From Bacillus shivajii (GTDB lineage: Bacteria; Bacillota; Bacilli; Bacillales; Salisediminibacteriaceae), in NCBI RefSeq assembly GCF_020519665.1, contig NZ_CP084703.1:1984001-2048000 (forward strand): a stretch of 64,000 nt of DNA, in the 5' to 3' direction. The notes below the pieces were generated by a model. It did no database searches. It saw only the letters and a program-made list of their open reading frames with translations, and was not told where the DNA came from. Position 1 is the first letter of the stretch. The number at the start of each line of letters is the position of its first letter. Shown in pieces: positions 15,533 through 25,127 of this stretch. The position numbers and the translations under genes were made by a program.

Positions 15533-18277
15533 TTGGATATACAGAGACATTTAATTCTTGTAAAGGGCGAGGATAAGACAGAAAAAATTGACTTTTGTAA
15601 ATATGAAAGTGGCAAATACAGCATTAAGTTCCTAAATAATCATAAGGTTTTTAAATACAACGCTAACAATATAGAGTGGTATCGCAACCCAAAATATATT
15701 GAGCCGTCAACGAATATTGTGTATGAAAACAATCAACCGATTTCAGGGATTGTTAAAATACTAGATTTTGGATCATATATTCGTCTTGTTTTTAAAACAG
15801 GTTATAAAAAAGTATATCGAAGCTTTCAACTTTATATTGAAGAAACGTGCTTAAATAACCAAAATGCAAATAACTGTTTCGTGTATTTGAAAACACTGGC
15901 TGATCATGTCAGTGTAAAAGTTGATGGGAGAATGAGCTTATTAAGCAAACAGTATAGCGAACTTACCACTGTCAGTCCTCGAAGTGTCCTATCTTCATAT
16001 TTAGAAGCAAAACCCTTAAGTAGTGAAGATGAGATACCACAACTTATTTTTCCATTCGGTTTTAACTTAAGTCAAAAAGCAGCAACAGAAAATGCGATAA
16101 CAGAACAGGCTAGTATTATTGAAGGGCCACCTGGAACTGGGAAAACGCAAACGATTTTAAATATCATTGCCAATGCTGTTGTGAACGGAAAAACAGTAGC
16201 GGTTGTCTCTAATAATAACTCAGCAACCGCAAATGTTGTTGAGAAGCTAGAAAAATATGGCCTCGATTTTATCGCTGCTTACCTAGGAAGTAAGGAAAAC
16301 AAGGAGAAGTTTTTTGGAAATCAAAAGAATACATACCCAAATATGAGTAATTGGCAGTTGTCTAAAGAGGATTTTCGATCGATAAAGAAAAGTTTAAAAG
16401 TCGAACAGAAAAAGTTAAATGAAATGCTTGCTTATAAAAATAAACAAGCTGTTTTAAAACAAGAGCTTGCATCACTAAACACAGAATATGAATATTTTAA
16501 TAAATATTATACGGAGTCTAACTTTAAAGCTCTCCATATAAAATCCTTTTCTCGTTTTAGATCAAATAAGCTATTAAAGTTATTGGTCGAATATAAGCAA
16601 ATGGCTGACGAAGGCACGTTTACTGTAAAGAATAAATTATATAACATGGTAGCCTATCGAATATATAATTTTAAGTTTTATAAGATCCCGAAAGAAGTTG
16701 TTATTTCATACCTGCAAAAAACTTACTACGAAGCGAAAATAAATGAGATACAAAACCAAATTAACCAGTTAGAAACAAAGTTAGCAGATTACGATTTTGA
16801 GAATGCAATGAAACAATACAGCAGTGATTCGATGAAGCTGTTTAAAGCTCAATTAGCTGGAACATATGGTAAGAAGCGAAGCAGGAATGTCTTTACTTCT
16901 GATGTCCTTTGGAGAAATTTTAATGGTTTTATAAATGAATACCCAGTTATCTTGAGTACCACTCATTCGCTTCGTAACTGTGCAGCAAAGAACTATTTAT
17001 TTGATTATGTCTTAATTGATGAAGCATCACAGGTTGATATTGTTACAGGTGCTCTAGCTTTGTCATGTGCCAAGAATGCCGTCATTGTAGGTGATCAAAA
17101 GCAACTCCCAAATGTTGTTCCTCCTGATACAAGAAAAGTAACTACAGGAATATTTGAATCTTACGACTTAAACGAGGCCTACAATTATGCAAATAACAGT
17201 TTATTATCCTCATTTCAAAATTTATATAAAGATATTCCTAAAACGCTGTTAAAGGAGCATTATCGTTGTCACCCTCAAATAATCGGATATTGTAACCAGA
17301 AGTTTTACAATAACGAACTCATTGTCTTAACTGACGATAATGAGAGTGATAAACCACTTGTTCTTTATAAGACGGTAAAAGGTAATCATGCACGAGGAAA
17401 GTTCAATCAACGACAGATTGATATTGTTTTTGAAGAGATCATTCCGAAGCAAAAATTTGATCTCGAAAAACAATCATTAGGGGCTATTACACCGTACCGG
17501 TTACAGGCTAATGAACTACAGAAGGTTATTGGAACCCGCAATATAGAGGCAGACACAGTTCATAAGTACCAAGGCCGGGAAAGGGATATCATTATTCTTA
17601 CGACTGTTGCCAATGAAGTTAATGCTAATTATTTTGTCGATGACCCTAACCTTATAAATGTAGCTGTTTCCAGAGCTGTAGATCAATTAATTGTTGTTGT
17701 TGCGGATGGTAGTGAGAATTGGAAAGGAACAAACATTGGTGATTTGGTAAGGTATATAAAATACAATAATTTTGAAGTTATTGAGAGCCAAATCTACTCA
17801 GTATTTGACCTGCTTTACAGTAGTTATTCTGATAAATTGATGGAAGTGAGGAAACGTAGTAAAAAAGTGTCTAAGTTTGACTCAGAAAACCTGATGAATA
17901 ATGTTATAGAAAAGGTGTTAAGTTTACCAAAATTTCAAAGTCTTGACCATGTACTACATCAACCTTTAAGGATGCTCATCAAGGACCCAGTTAAGCTTAC
18001 TGACGAAGAACGAAAATACGCGATGAATATATTAACTCATACAGACTTTGTTATTTATAACAAAATAGATAAAATGCCAGTCTTAGTGGTTGAAGTCGAC
18101 GGACATGCCTACCATGCAAACAATCCTGTCCAGCGTAAAAGAGATGAAATGAAAGATACGATCTTAAAGAAATATGACATTCCGATTATTAGAATGAAAA
18201 CAACAGGGAGTGGGGAGGAAAAGAAGCTTAGAGAGAAACTATCAGAATTATTGGCTGTGGATAGTAACATTAACTGA
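15533..18277 (+). CDS. SF1 helicase with C-terminal DUF2726/Vsr-like nuclease domain
   Basis: About 914 residues. After an N-terminal beta-rich region (1-165), an SF1B helicase core spans about 170-720: Walker A GPPGTGKT near 198-205, DEASQVD near 496, QKQLPNVVPP, HYRCHPQI, GAITPYRLQ, VHKYQGRERD and VAVSRAVDQL, all in UPF1/DNA2-like order. A long insert (about 270-420) is charged and helical. The C-terminus (about 835-905) reads DFVIYNK, then VLVVEVDGHAYH and IPIIRMKT, an endonuclease-like fold of the DUF2726/Vsr group. The frame is open to the palindrome at 15464, but TTG at 15533 with AGAGGTG 8 nt upstream is the better start. Helicase-nuclease fusions of this kind occur in defence islands. 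A strong terminator follows. Confidence 0.85.
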   Translation: MDIQRHLILVKGEDKTEKIDFCKYESGKYSIKFLNNHKVFKYNANNIEWYRNPKYIEPSTNIVYENNQPISGIVKILDFGSYIRLVFKTGYKKVYRSFQLYIEETCLNNQNANNCFVYLKTLADHVSVKVDGRMSLLSKQYSELTTVSPRSVLSSYLEAKPLSSEDEIPQLIFPFGFNLSQKAATENAITEQASIIEGPPGTGKTQTILNIIANAVVNGKTVAVVSNNNSATANVVEKLEKYGLDFIAAYLGSKENKEKFFGNQKNTYPNMSNWQLSKEDFRSIKKSLKVEQKKLNEMLAYKNKQAVLKQELASLNTEYEYFNKYYTESNFKALHIKSFSRFRSNKLLKLLVEYKQMADEGTFTVKNKLYNMVAYRIYNFKFYKIPKEVVISYLQKTYYEAKINEIQNQINQLETKLADYDFENAMKQYSSDSMKLFKAQLAGTYGKKRSRNVFTSDVLWRNFNGFINEYPVILSTTHSLRNCAAKNYLFDYVLIDEASQVDIVTGALALSCAKNAVIVGDQKQLPNVVPPDTRKVTTGIFESYDLNEAYNYANNSLLSSFQNLYKDIPKTLLKEHYRCHPQIIGYCNQKFYNNELIVLTDDNESDKPLVLYKTVKGNHARGKFNQRQIDIVFEEIIPKQKFDLEKQSLGAITPYRLQANELQKVIGTRNIEADTVHKYQGRERDIIILTTVANEVNANYFVDDPNLINVAVSRAVDQLIVVVADGSENWKGTNIGDLVRYIKYNNFEVIESQIYSVFDLLYSSYSDKLMEVRKRSKKVSKFDSENLMNNVIEKVLSLPKFQSLDHVLHQPLRMLIKDPVKLTDEERKYAMNILTHTDFVIYNKIDKMPVLVVEVDGHAYHANNPVQRKRDEMKDTILKKYDIPIIRMKTTGSGEEKKLREKLSELLAVDSNIN

Positions 18278-18390
18278 AACAGTAAGACCTTAATTTTGTT
18301 AGGAATGTAAGAGTAAATATTTCAGTATGAGAAAATGCGAAGTTGTTAAAAGTTTTTATATTAATATTTTAATTTATCCATAAAGTTTCA

Positions 18391-18422
18391 AGCATAGAAG
18401 GACCGTCCTTCTATGCTTTTTT
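18391..18422 (+). terminator. Strong terminator closing the defence island
   Basis: AGCATAGAAGGA pairs perfectly with TCCTTCTATGCT around CCG, followed by TTTTTT. Confidence 0.85.
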
Positions 18423-18585
18423 CTTGTTGTTTTTTTCAGATTTGCCTATCGGAACGTCGACAACCAACCAAATTACCAAAATACACATAGATTTTCCAGT
18501 AATTATCTACTAGATTACGAGAGTATTACAGAATATAATCAATTTGTAACACACGCCCTTCACATTGAGAGGAGAAATGACATCC

Positions 18586-19841
18586 ATGAAAAAGAGTCTT
18601 TGGGCTAAACTTACAATGTTGATTTTGGTAGTTTCATTGGTTGTTACTGATTTTTCATATAAAACGGCAAGTGCTTCAGCAAATGATGATAGATTTAACA
18701 TGTCTTACCTTTATTTTGGAAGTCCAGATAACTATATTAACTTAGTCAATCGTACGAATGATTCTTTAAAAATGGTTTCACCGAACTACTTTGACGTTGA
18801 TCGTAACGGAAATCTTGTTTGGACAGGCACGTATCGCAAGGCTTTTGTTGATGAAATGCACAGTAGAGGAATGAAAGTCGTTCCGTTTTTAGCAAATCAT
18901 TGGGACATTGAAGCGGGACAAAATGCGTTTAAAAACGTGAAGCTCTAGCAACAGAAATAGCGGAAATGATTGAACAAGGAAGCACTCCTGGGCCGGTCGC
19001 AAGTTACTCTTTTGTTGAGCGTTCCATTCAATACGCCCTAAATCAAGGCGTTCCGAAAGAAAAAATCGTCGTTGGCATGTCATTTTACGGACGTATGTGG
19101 AAGACAGACGGGGAAACAAATGCTGACGGACATGTAATCAACGGCCGCGGTATTTCTCACAAAGATATACAACCTGTTATTGATCGGTACAACGGAGAAG
19201 TGATCTTTGATGAAAACACACAAACACCAAAAGCTGTATTTACGGTAAAAAATGATGACCCGATCATGACAGTAGGTGGGGCAAGGTTAACACCGGGTGA
19301 ATATGTGATTTGGTTTGATAATAAAGAATCGATTAAGCGTAAATTAGGGTTAGTTGGCAAATATGACATCAAAGGTACAGGAAGTTGGGCATTGTACCAA
19401 GAAGACCCTGCGATGTGGAATTACTACAATGATTACCTCAATGGCAGCGCAGTCATTGAAGGACCGATCGTTGAAGAGCCAAAAGAAGAAACAGATGCGG
19501 TTTACCATACGGTTCAGTCAGGTGAAACCCTTTGGCTCATCTCTCAACAATACGGTGTAACTGTCGATGAAATCAAAACATTAAACAACTTGGAATCCGA
19601 CACGATTTTTGTTGGTCAAATATTACTCATCTCAGAAGGTGAAGAAAAGACCATTGAAGAACCAACCCAAGAGCCTGTTGTGGATGAAACAACGGAAGAA
19701 GTTACAAACACAACAGGGAACAATGGAAACGGCAATGGCCGTGGAAACAACAAACAATCAACTGACTCCACCGAAGAGCTGAGGAAGAAGAGTCATCTCC
19801 AAGAGGAAATAACGGGCAATGGCAACGGACGAAATAGATAA
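18586..19841 (+). pseudogene. Broken GH18 glycosidase/LysM cell-wall protein
   Basis: Resembles spore-type GH18 (YaaH-like or chitinase-like) hydrolases. A signal peptide opens it (MKKSLWAKLTMLILVVS, cleavage near ASASA), then SYLYFGSPDNY to VVPFLANHWD, as in GH18 proteins. At about 18925 the frame shifts near AAAAACGTG; reading resumes one frame over as REALATEIAEMIEQ. It then jumps to GPVASYSFVERSIQYALNQG, so the segment that should hold the DxxDxDxE active site is absent. The C-terminus has a GH18 end (GTGSWALYQEDP), one LysM domain (HTVQSGETLWLIS to GQILLIS) and a Gly/Asn tail that carries a second frameshift relative to the related tail copy at 24.6 kb. It should be catalytically dead. 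Confidence 0.8.
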
Positions 19842-19851
19842 ATTGAAATTA

Positions 19852-19880
19852 CCCTCTACATTTGTGTAGAGGGTTTTGTT
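19852..19880 (+). terminator. Terminator after the GH18/LysM pseudogene
   Basis: CCCTCTACA pairs with TGTAGAGGG around TTTG, followed by TTTTGTT. The same hairpin recurs after the tail copies at 22.88 and 24.67 kb. Confidence 0.85.
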
Positions 19881-19886
19881 ATGGAG

Positions 19887-19943
19887 AGAACTTCCTGCCC
19901 CCTGTACGATAAAGCTATACGTGCTAGTGTTCAGGCGTCTATT
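19887..19943. repeat. 60-bp palindromic repeat, copy 2 (diverged)
   Basis: Contains TTCCTGCCCCCTGTACGAT and AAAGCTATACGTGCTAG with a decayed right arm TTCAGGCGTCTATT. It directly follows the terminator of the GH18 pseudogene. Confidence 0.65.
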
Positions 19944-20204
19944 TACAGATTAACTCTTGTATTACGTTGTAGACTGATACTGTGCAACATGAGTCCTCAT
20001 TCCAGGTGCCTTTGTGAAAGAAAGCTCTTAAACTTATATTTATTTTTCTTAAGAAAAAATACAAAAATACGGAACTCTCATACTTAGTTATGTTAAGTTT
20101 GGTTACATCAATGAAATAAGAAAAAAGTAACCGTCCTCAAGCCCCGAATGCAGGGAGGTTTTTATTAGTTTTAGTATTAAGAATTCTGTGTAAAAAAAAA
20201 GTAG

Positions 20205-20234
20205 TTGACTACTCATGTATCTTTGTGATATTAT
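20205..20234 (+). promoter_or_regulatory. Sigma-A-type promoter for the CarD-like gene
   Basis: TTGACT, an 18-nt spacer, then TATTAT, with TG just before the -10 region. It lies 69 nt before the CarD-like start codon. Confidence 0.55.
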
Positions 20235-20302
20235 TAAAAATTTGATAAAAAACTGTACCTGTGTTATGCTTAATAAGGTTACCACATATGGAGGTGGGTT
20301 CT

Positions 20303-20764
20303 TTGTTTCAAATTGGCGATAACATTGTTTATCCAATGCACGGGGCAGGTACTATTATAGACATAGAAGAAAAGGAAATTTCAGGGAAAAAGCAACAGTA
20401 TTTTGTAATTAAAATGCTGAACAGTAATATGCAAGTTATGATTCCTAAAGGTAAGATATTGAGTTCAAATATACGCCCAGTTACTGACATTGTTGCATTA
20501 AAAAACATCATACACATTTTCCATCATGGCGAGACAGATAAATTACTTCCGTGGAAACAAAGGTATAAGGTGAACTCGGACAAAATTAAAACGGGTAAAA
20601 TACAAGAAGGTGCGGAAGTGGTACGTGACCTAAAGCGTATGCAGAATGAGAAAGCACTTAATTCAAGTGAGAAAAAATTGTTTGATGACGCACAACAATT
20701 TTTGATTAGTGAACTGAGATTAATAAAAGGGATTACGGAAGACCAAATAGAAAGTTTTTGTTAA
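20303..20764 (+). CDS. CarD/CdnL-family transcription regulator
   Basis: 153 residues. The N-terminal 60 residues read FQIGDNIVYPMHGAGTI and EKQQYFVIKM-type beta strands, the RNA polymerase-binding Tudor-like fold of the CarD/CdnL/TRCF family. The C-terminal 90 residues are helical (EGAEVVRDLKRM, SSEKKLFDDAQQFLISEL), the usual DNA-binding part. Such proteins stabilise open promoter complexes. I chose TTG at 20303, which has GAGGTG 6 nt upstream; the frame is open to 20261 but without a ribosome site. It is monocistronic, with its own promoter. Confidence 0.85.
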   Translation: MFQIGDNIVYPMHGAGTIIDIEEKEISGKKQQYFVIKMLNSNMQVMIPKGKILSSNIRPVTDIVALKNIIHIFHHGETDKLLPWKQRYKVNSDKIKTGKIQEGAEVVRDLKRMQNEKALNSSEKKLFDDAQQFLISELRLIKGITEDQIESFC

Positions 20765-21333
20765 GGTTATATAGATGTATTTGGCAATTAATTTTTGTAT
20801 GAAATGGCAATCAAGGAAATACAAACACCTGCATTTTCATCCATACGTTGTTAGCTTGACACGGAGCCTCTATGGTCATGAAATCAGGCAACACGGCAAG
20901 CGTATAGCTTGCCAGGCGTTTTAAATGCCATAAACAATATAGATAATGTAAGTAGCTGAGAGATATTTCTTAGCATTTTTTTATGGTGAAATTAAGTGAA
21001 TGAGATACGATGTCAGCTTCCTGGTATTATTAATGATAATTGGACAGACAACGTAATGCATCATTTTAGAAGACCACTGTTGTTGCTAATGACAGTGGTT
21101 TTTTGATTAAAAATAATTTCTTTTGTTAAACGTGAAAGCGTCTGACCCACAGTGTATTAAAGCGTTAGTATGCCGGGGGACAGGCCCCGTCAATTAGAAA
21201 GTTAATACGGATTAAGTGTTAATTGGAAAATTTATGCTAATGTGGTAATAGTAAATGCAACAGTTTGTGAAACTATTCACTTAAACTAAAGGAGAGAATA
21301 ATTGAAGAAGAAAAACATGAAAAAGGTGATTAA
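20765..21333. other. Intergenic region with a terminator and a decayed palindrome
   Basis: No gene seen. ACCACTGT at 21073-21080 pairs with ACAGTGGT at 21092-21099 and is followed by a T run, a likely terminator. A decayed copy of the 60-bp palindrome lies at about 21134-21190 (TCTGACCCACAGTG, TTAAAGCG, CCGGGGGACAGG). Confidence 0.5.
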
Positions 21334-21810
21334 ATGATACGGACATATAGATTGGAAGATAAAGATTACATAGTAAATTCTCACTATGATTTATACAATA
21401 AAGAATTTAGATACGATTTATCTTTTAGAGATTTTATTGAAGAAAGTGTTAGTGGGTTTATTGAGCGAGCAGACTCAAAAGAAAACATTTTCATTTTAGA
21501 GATTGGTGAAAAACAAAGTGGTTCCGTAAGTATTAAAAAAGTTAGTGACACTACTGCACAATTGGGTTTATTTCTTGTTGAACCTAATGTTCGAGGCACT
21601 GGGTATGGACAGAAGTTAGTAGAACAAGCTATTACCTTTAGCAAAGATAGTGGATTTAAGACCATTATTCTCTGGACTAATAGCGAACTAAAATCAGCAA
21701 GGCAAATCTACGAAAGAGCAGGGTTTGAATTAAAGGAAACTCAAACTCAAATACTTTCCAATAAAGAACTTATCGAAGAGAAATGGGAGCTAAAGTTAGT
21801 AGATAATTAA
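21334..21810 (+). CDS. GNAT family N-acetyltransferase
   Basis: 158 residues. Acetyl-CoA-binding motif A is visible at 87-93 (RGTGYGQ), preceded by the beta-4 strand LGLFLVEPN, and the C-terminal AGFEL signature (IYERAGFELKET) closes the fold. It acetylates an amino group on an unknown small molecule or protein; the substrate cannot be told. ATG with AAAAAGGTGATTAA upstream gives a weak ribosome site. It stands alone between an empty region and a terminator at 21854. Confidence 0.88.
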   Translation: MIRTYRLEDKDYIVNSHYDLYNKEFRYDLSFRDFIEESVSGFIERADSKENIFILEIGEKQSGSVSIKKVSDTTAQLGLFLVEPNVRGTGYGQKLVEQAITFSKDSGFKTIILWTNSELKSARQIYERAGFELKETQTQILSNKELIEEKWELKLVDN

Positions 21811-21853
21811 AAAATAATACTATTCAAGTAACGGGGAGCGATAGTAAAATCAC

Positions 21854-21880
21854 GAGTTGCAATGTTGCAGCTCTTTTTTT
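21854..21880 (+). terminator. Terminator after the GNAT gene
   Basis: GAGTTGCA pairs with TGCAGCTC (one G-U) and is followed by seven Ts. A close relative of this hairpin occurs at 52303, again before a T run. Confidence 0.75.
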
Positions 21881-22040
21881 GTACCTGTAAACTGGAAAAT
21901 GATGTTAAACTAATGGGGAGCATTCCTATAATTAAAGAATTTGAAGTTTGATAGAAAAAGAGCCCTCTTGGTATGATACGAGGTGTCCAAAGCTTTGCGC
22001 GCAAAAGGACCCTTAATTGACAACCAAGGAGGACTCACTA

Positions 22041-22688
22041 ATGAATTATAACCAAAATCACAAAATAGCTCAAATCACAGCTGAAACACTGATCGTAGGT
22101 GTTGATATTGCGAAGTTTAACCACGTCGCAAGAGCACAGGATTTCAGAGGAATGGATTTAGGGAAATCTATTACTTTTGAAAATACGCAATCAGGGTTTG
22201 ATGGCTTAATGGGTTGGATCAAACAACTTCAAGCTGATAACCAAATGAACAAGATCATCGTTGGTATGGAGCCAACAGGACATTACTGGCTTAACCTTGC
22301 ACATTATTTAAAAGAGTTAAATATCAAGTGTGTTGTGGTCAATCCATTGCATACCAAGAAAAGTAAAGAATTAGACGATAATTCACCTACCAAAAATGAT
22401 GTGAAAGATGCCAAAGTCATTGCGCAGTTAGTTAAAGATGGTCGTTACGCTGAACCAATTATCCCTGAAGGAGTTTATGCCGAACTTCGAGGGGCGATGA
22501 GAGTACGCGAGCTACTATCTACAGACCTTCGCTCCGTCCAAGGTAAAATTCACAACTGGCTTGATCGCTATTTTCCTGAATTCTTTACTGCTTTTAAAGA
22601 CTGGGAAGGAAAAGCTGCACTTCGTACATTAAAGCTTAATCTATTACCACACGAACTACTGAAGTTATCTGATAATAACGGTTCCTGA
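22041..22688 (+). mobile_element. IS110-family transposase, 3'-truncated
   Basis: ATG with AAGGAGG 9 nt upstream. The N-terminal DEDD (RuvC-like) catalytic half is intact: D in VGVDIAKFNH, E in MEPTGHYW, and D-x-x-D in KNDVKDAKVIAQL. The frame ends at residue 215 in NNGS and TGA, which are encoded by the left end of a 60-bp palindrome. The C-terminal Transposase_20 domain, with its catalytic serine, is absent, so this is a dead copy. The element's right end is not seen. About 100 bp upstream (21940-22040) is non-coding and could hold what remains of the left end, where IS110-group elements encode their guide RNA. Confidence 0.85.
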
Positions 22689-22736
22689 CCCCCACTGCGA
22701 TAAAGCTTTAATGTGCAGGGGGGGCAGGTGCGTTAT
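22674..22736. repeat. 60-bp palindromic repeat, copy 4
   Basis: AATAACG to CGTTATT, with TTCCTGACCCCC and GGGGGGGCAGG arms and AAAGCTTTAA centre. It cuts the IS110 transposase on the left and joins directly to a fragment of the GH18/LysM tail on the right. Confidence 0.9.
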
Positions 22737-22912
22737 TCGGAAACAACGGAAACGGTAATGGTAGTTGAAACAACAAACAATGAGTTGACACCGTCGAAGA
22801 GCCTGTGGAAGAAGAGTCATCCACAAGAGGAAATAACGGAAATGGCAACGGAAACGGACGAAATAGATGATTTGTAAAGGCCCTCTACAATCGTGTAGAG
22901 GGTTTTGTTATG
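22737..22912 (+). pseudogene. GH18/LysM 3'-end fragment, copy A
   Basis: Matches the Gly/Asn-rich tail of the GH18 pseudogene at about 19715-19876 (GGAAACGG and CAACAAACAATGA units, then CGAAATAGATGA) and includes the same terminator hairpin (CCCTCTACA with TGTAGAGGG at 22881-22902). No start codon or upstream domains. It is flanked on both sides by palindromes. Confidence 0.75.
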
Positions 22913-22921
22913 AATGGACTA

Positions 22922-22982
22922 TTGTTGGTTCCTGTCCCTAGGACGATAAAGCTATAACGTGCTAGGGGCAGGCGGGCTATTA
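22922..22982. repeat. 60-bp palindromic repeat, copy 5
   Basis: GGTTCCTGTCCCTAGGACG, AAAGCTATAACG and GCTAGGGGCAGG. It is diverged in the outer ends but clearly related. It lies between tail copy A and a terminator. Confidence 0.75.
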
Positions 22983-22987
22983 AGACA

Positions 22988-23013
22988 AAAAAGTCCCTCA
23001 AAAGGGACTTTTT
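22988..23013. terminator. Bidirectional terminator
   Basis: AAAAAGTCCCT pairs perfectly with AGGGACTTTTT around four bases. It could serve as a distal terminator for the leucine-rich repeat gene on the minus strand. Confidence 0.7.
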
Positions 23014-23046
23014 GAATTAAATCAGCTTTGAATCCAGTTCATTTTA

Positions 23047-23193
23047 AGTTGGAATACGAGCAAGTTTCATGATGATACAAGCAACTCCCGAAGGAATACG
23101 AGCAACCTACATTGAAATACAAGCAACTTGCATTGAAATACGAGCAACTTGCATTGAAATACGAGCAACTTGCATTGAAATACAAGCAACTCC
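23047..23193. repeat. 21-bp tandem repeat array
   Basis: Six to seven imperfect units of the form ATTGAAATACGAGCAACTTGC, with A/G variation at one position (ATACAAGC or ATACGAGC); the central three or four units are nearly identical. The period (21 bp) is a multiple of three but no ribosome site or start precedes it. It lies between a terminator and the 3' end of the leucine-rich repeat gene. Confidence 0.85.
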
Positions 23194-23248
23194 AATAGTA
23201 AAAGTGATCAACGACGGTGAACTCATTGATTTCAAGTATGTTTCATGA

Positions 23249-24448
23249 TCAGTCAATGTCAACACTCACTTCAACTCCTTCTGAAGTCAGCGTATCGATC
23301 GTTTCCTTGTTTTTTGATCCTTCAGAATAATCGATTGGGTTAAACCATAAGTCAATCATTTGGACATTTGTTAACCCTACTAATGGAGCAATATCGTGTA
23401 TTTCATTACTGCTTAAATAAAGGCGTTGTAAATTTGAGTTACTGAATGCTGCTAGTGAACGAACATCATTAATTTTATTCTGAGACAAATTAAGCTCTTC
23501 AATGTTATTTAAGTTTTCTAATGCGCTTAAATCATCGATTTTGTTATCTCTTAAAGAAAGAAATTCAATGCTCTGATGACTTTTTAGTGGACTAAGATCA
23601 CGTATATTATTAAAACTAAGATTCACTTTTTTCAAATTCGTTAGTTTTGAAAGGGAAGAGATGTCATTTACTGAACTAGAAAGGATTTCAAGATCTTTTA
23701 AATGTTTCATATTTTCTAATGAGTGAAAATCAAATGAATCATTTTCGTAGACGGTAAGAGCCTCTAAATTCGTTAACTCTTCTAATGAGATTATATTTGT
23801 CTGAAATAAGGTAAGTTTTTTTAGGTTAGATAATTCATTTAGTGAATTTACCTCATTGATGCTATTCCCATGAACCGTAAGCTCTTCAAGGTTTTCTACT
23901 CCTTTTAATGACGTTACAGAGCTGCTTTGGATAGATAACTTTTCGAGATTTTCTAATCCTTCTAATGACGTTATATTACTGTTTTGAATAGACAACTCTT
24001 TAAGACTTGTTAAACGATTTAACACGGTCGGATCATCTAATTCAATATTGCGTAAGGAAAGGGCTTCTAATGCGGTTAACTCCTTCAATGCTGTTACATC
24101 GTTTATTGGGGTATTTAAATGTAATTCTCGTAAATTCGTTGCATTCTTTAATCCATCTAATTCCTTTACATTATCATCCATTATGGTTAAGGAAACCAAC
24201 CTCTCTAAATCAGAATAGGTAAGGTCATCTCTTTCAATACCTAATTGATCTAAAAGGATAGATTTTAACGCACCGTCGCTAATATCGACTTTTTTACTAA
24301 AGTTTGCAACGATGTTTTTATCACTTGTCACATTTAATTCAACATGAGGATGGAACCATTCAAACCTTATTTTTTCTCCATCGTGCCAGTTTTCAAAAGC
24401 AAAATCGTCAGCTGGTATCGCTTCGATGTTTATTTCTTCTCCGTGAAT
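23249..24448 (-). pseudogene. Leucine-rich repeat (internalin-like) protein, 5'-truncated
   Basis: The open frame gives at least 13 leucine-rich repeats of about 22 residues (L-x-x-L-x-L-x-x-N/S-x-I types, such as LTNLKKVNLSFNNI and LNNIEELNLSQNKI), as in internalin-like surface proteins. The repeats are preceded by a FIVAR/InlB-B-like segment that can be read upstream of the GTG at 24331 (INIEAIPADDFAFENW, then SDKNIVANFSKK). That segment remains in frame up to a palindrome at 24446-24508, where the gene is cut. No signal peptide or anchor is left. The C-terminus ends in DSEG-like acidic residues after the last repeat, with no sorting motif. Confidence 0.8.
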
Positions 24449-24508
24449 AACGGTTCCTGACCCCCAGTGCGCTAAAGCTTTAACGTGTTGGGGGTCAGGT
24501 GCGTTATT
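24446..24508. repeat. 60-bp palindromic repeat, copy 6
   Basis: A very regular copy: AATAACGGTTCCTGACCCCC, AAAGCTTTAACG, then GGGGGTCAGG and CGTTATT. It truncates the 5' end of the leucine-rich repeat gene on the left and joins directly to GH18/LysM tail copy B on the right. Confidence 0.92.
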
Positions 24509-24698
24509 CCAAGGAAGAAGTTACAAACACAACAGGGAACAACGGAAACGCCAATGGTCGCGGAAACAACAAACAATCAACTGACTCCACCGAAGAGTCT
24601 GAGGAAGAAGAGTCTTCTCCAAGAGGAAATGGCAGCGGTAACGGACGAAATCGATAATGTAAAATCGGCCCTCTACATTCGTGTAGAGGGTTTTGTTA
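24509..24698 (+). pseudogene. GH18/LysM 3'-end fragment, copy B
   Basis: Matches the GH18 pseudogene from about 19694 (AAGTTACAAACACAACAGGG) to its terminator (24669-24690). It keeps the reading GAAGAGTCTGAGG, where the parent at 19.78 kb lacks a T, so this copy preserves the unshifted tail. It is bounded by palindromes on both sides. Confidence 0.8.
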
Positions 24699-24701
24699 TC
24701 T

Positions 24702-24763
24702 AATAAAGGTTCCTTCCTCCTAGTAAGCTAAAAATTTAACTTTTGGGGGTAAGGTGCGATATT
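24702..24763. repeat. 60-bp palindromic repeat, copy 7 (diverged)
   Basis: AATAAAGGTTCCTTCCTCC, then AAATTTAACTTTTGGGGG and AAGGTGCGATATT. It follows the terminator of tail copy B. Confidence 0.65.
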
Positions 24764-25127
24764 GTAAAGTTAAATTACTCGAGAAATTTAAAGAAAGAAG
24801 AAGTAATACGACCGGTAACTGCTATTTGAGAGAGTTCCCTGTTCACTAGAGGTTTGCAGCCATTTTAGAAATAGGTCGTTTGATGAACAGGAAGGAAAAC
24901 TCAATAAGCTATTAAATAAAATAACCCATCAAGTTAGAGTATAAGATATAAGAATTTATACAGCTACTTGGTGGGTTAAATTATAGTCAAGATTACAACA
25001 ACTCTAGTAATAATGTGTCATTAGATATTGTGTGGAAAATTTTAGGTGAAATTCGTCGAATTCGTGGAAAAATATTCAAGTTTGTTGGATAATAGAATTA
25101 ATATATAAATGAGAGGCGGTATGCAAA
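24764..25127. other. Non-coding leader with inverted repeats upstream of a helicase operon
   Basis: No gene seen. CCTGTTCA near 24838 is matched by TGAACAGG near 24886, and TAACCCATCAAGT near 24929 is matched by ACTTGGTGGGTTA near 24967. GAGAGGCGGT just before 25121 is the ribosome site of the helicase. Whether this is promoter, structured RNA or debris cannot be told. Confidence 0.4.

Noticed and set aside
21940-22040. IS110 guide (bridge) RNA
   Set aside because: The region upstream of the transposase could hold part of it, but I cannot identify the element's left end or a defined fold, and the transposase is truncated.
23047-23193. CRISPR array
   Set aside because: The repeats are contiguous 21-bp units with no unique spacers, and no cas genes are near.
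24485-24703. A 72-codon frame starting in palindrome copy 6
   Set aside because: It is an out-of-frame reading of the GH18/LysM tail fragment; the similar frame at 58619-58852 over palindrome copy 13 is rejected for the same reason.
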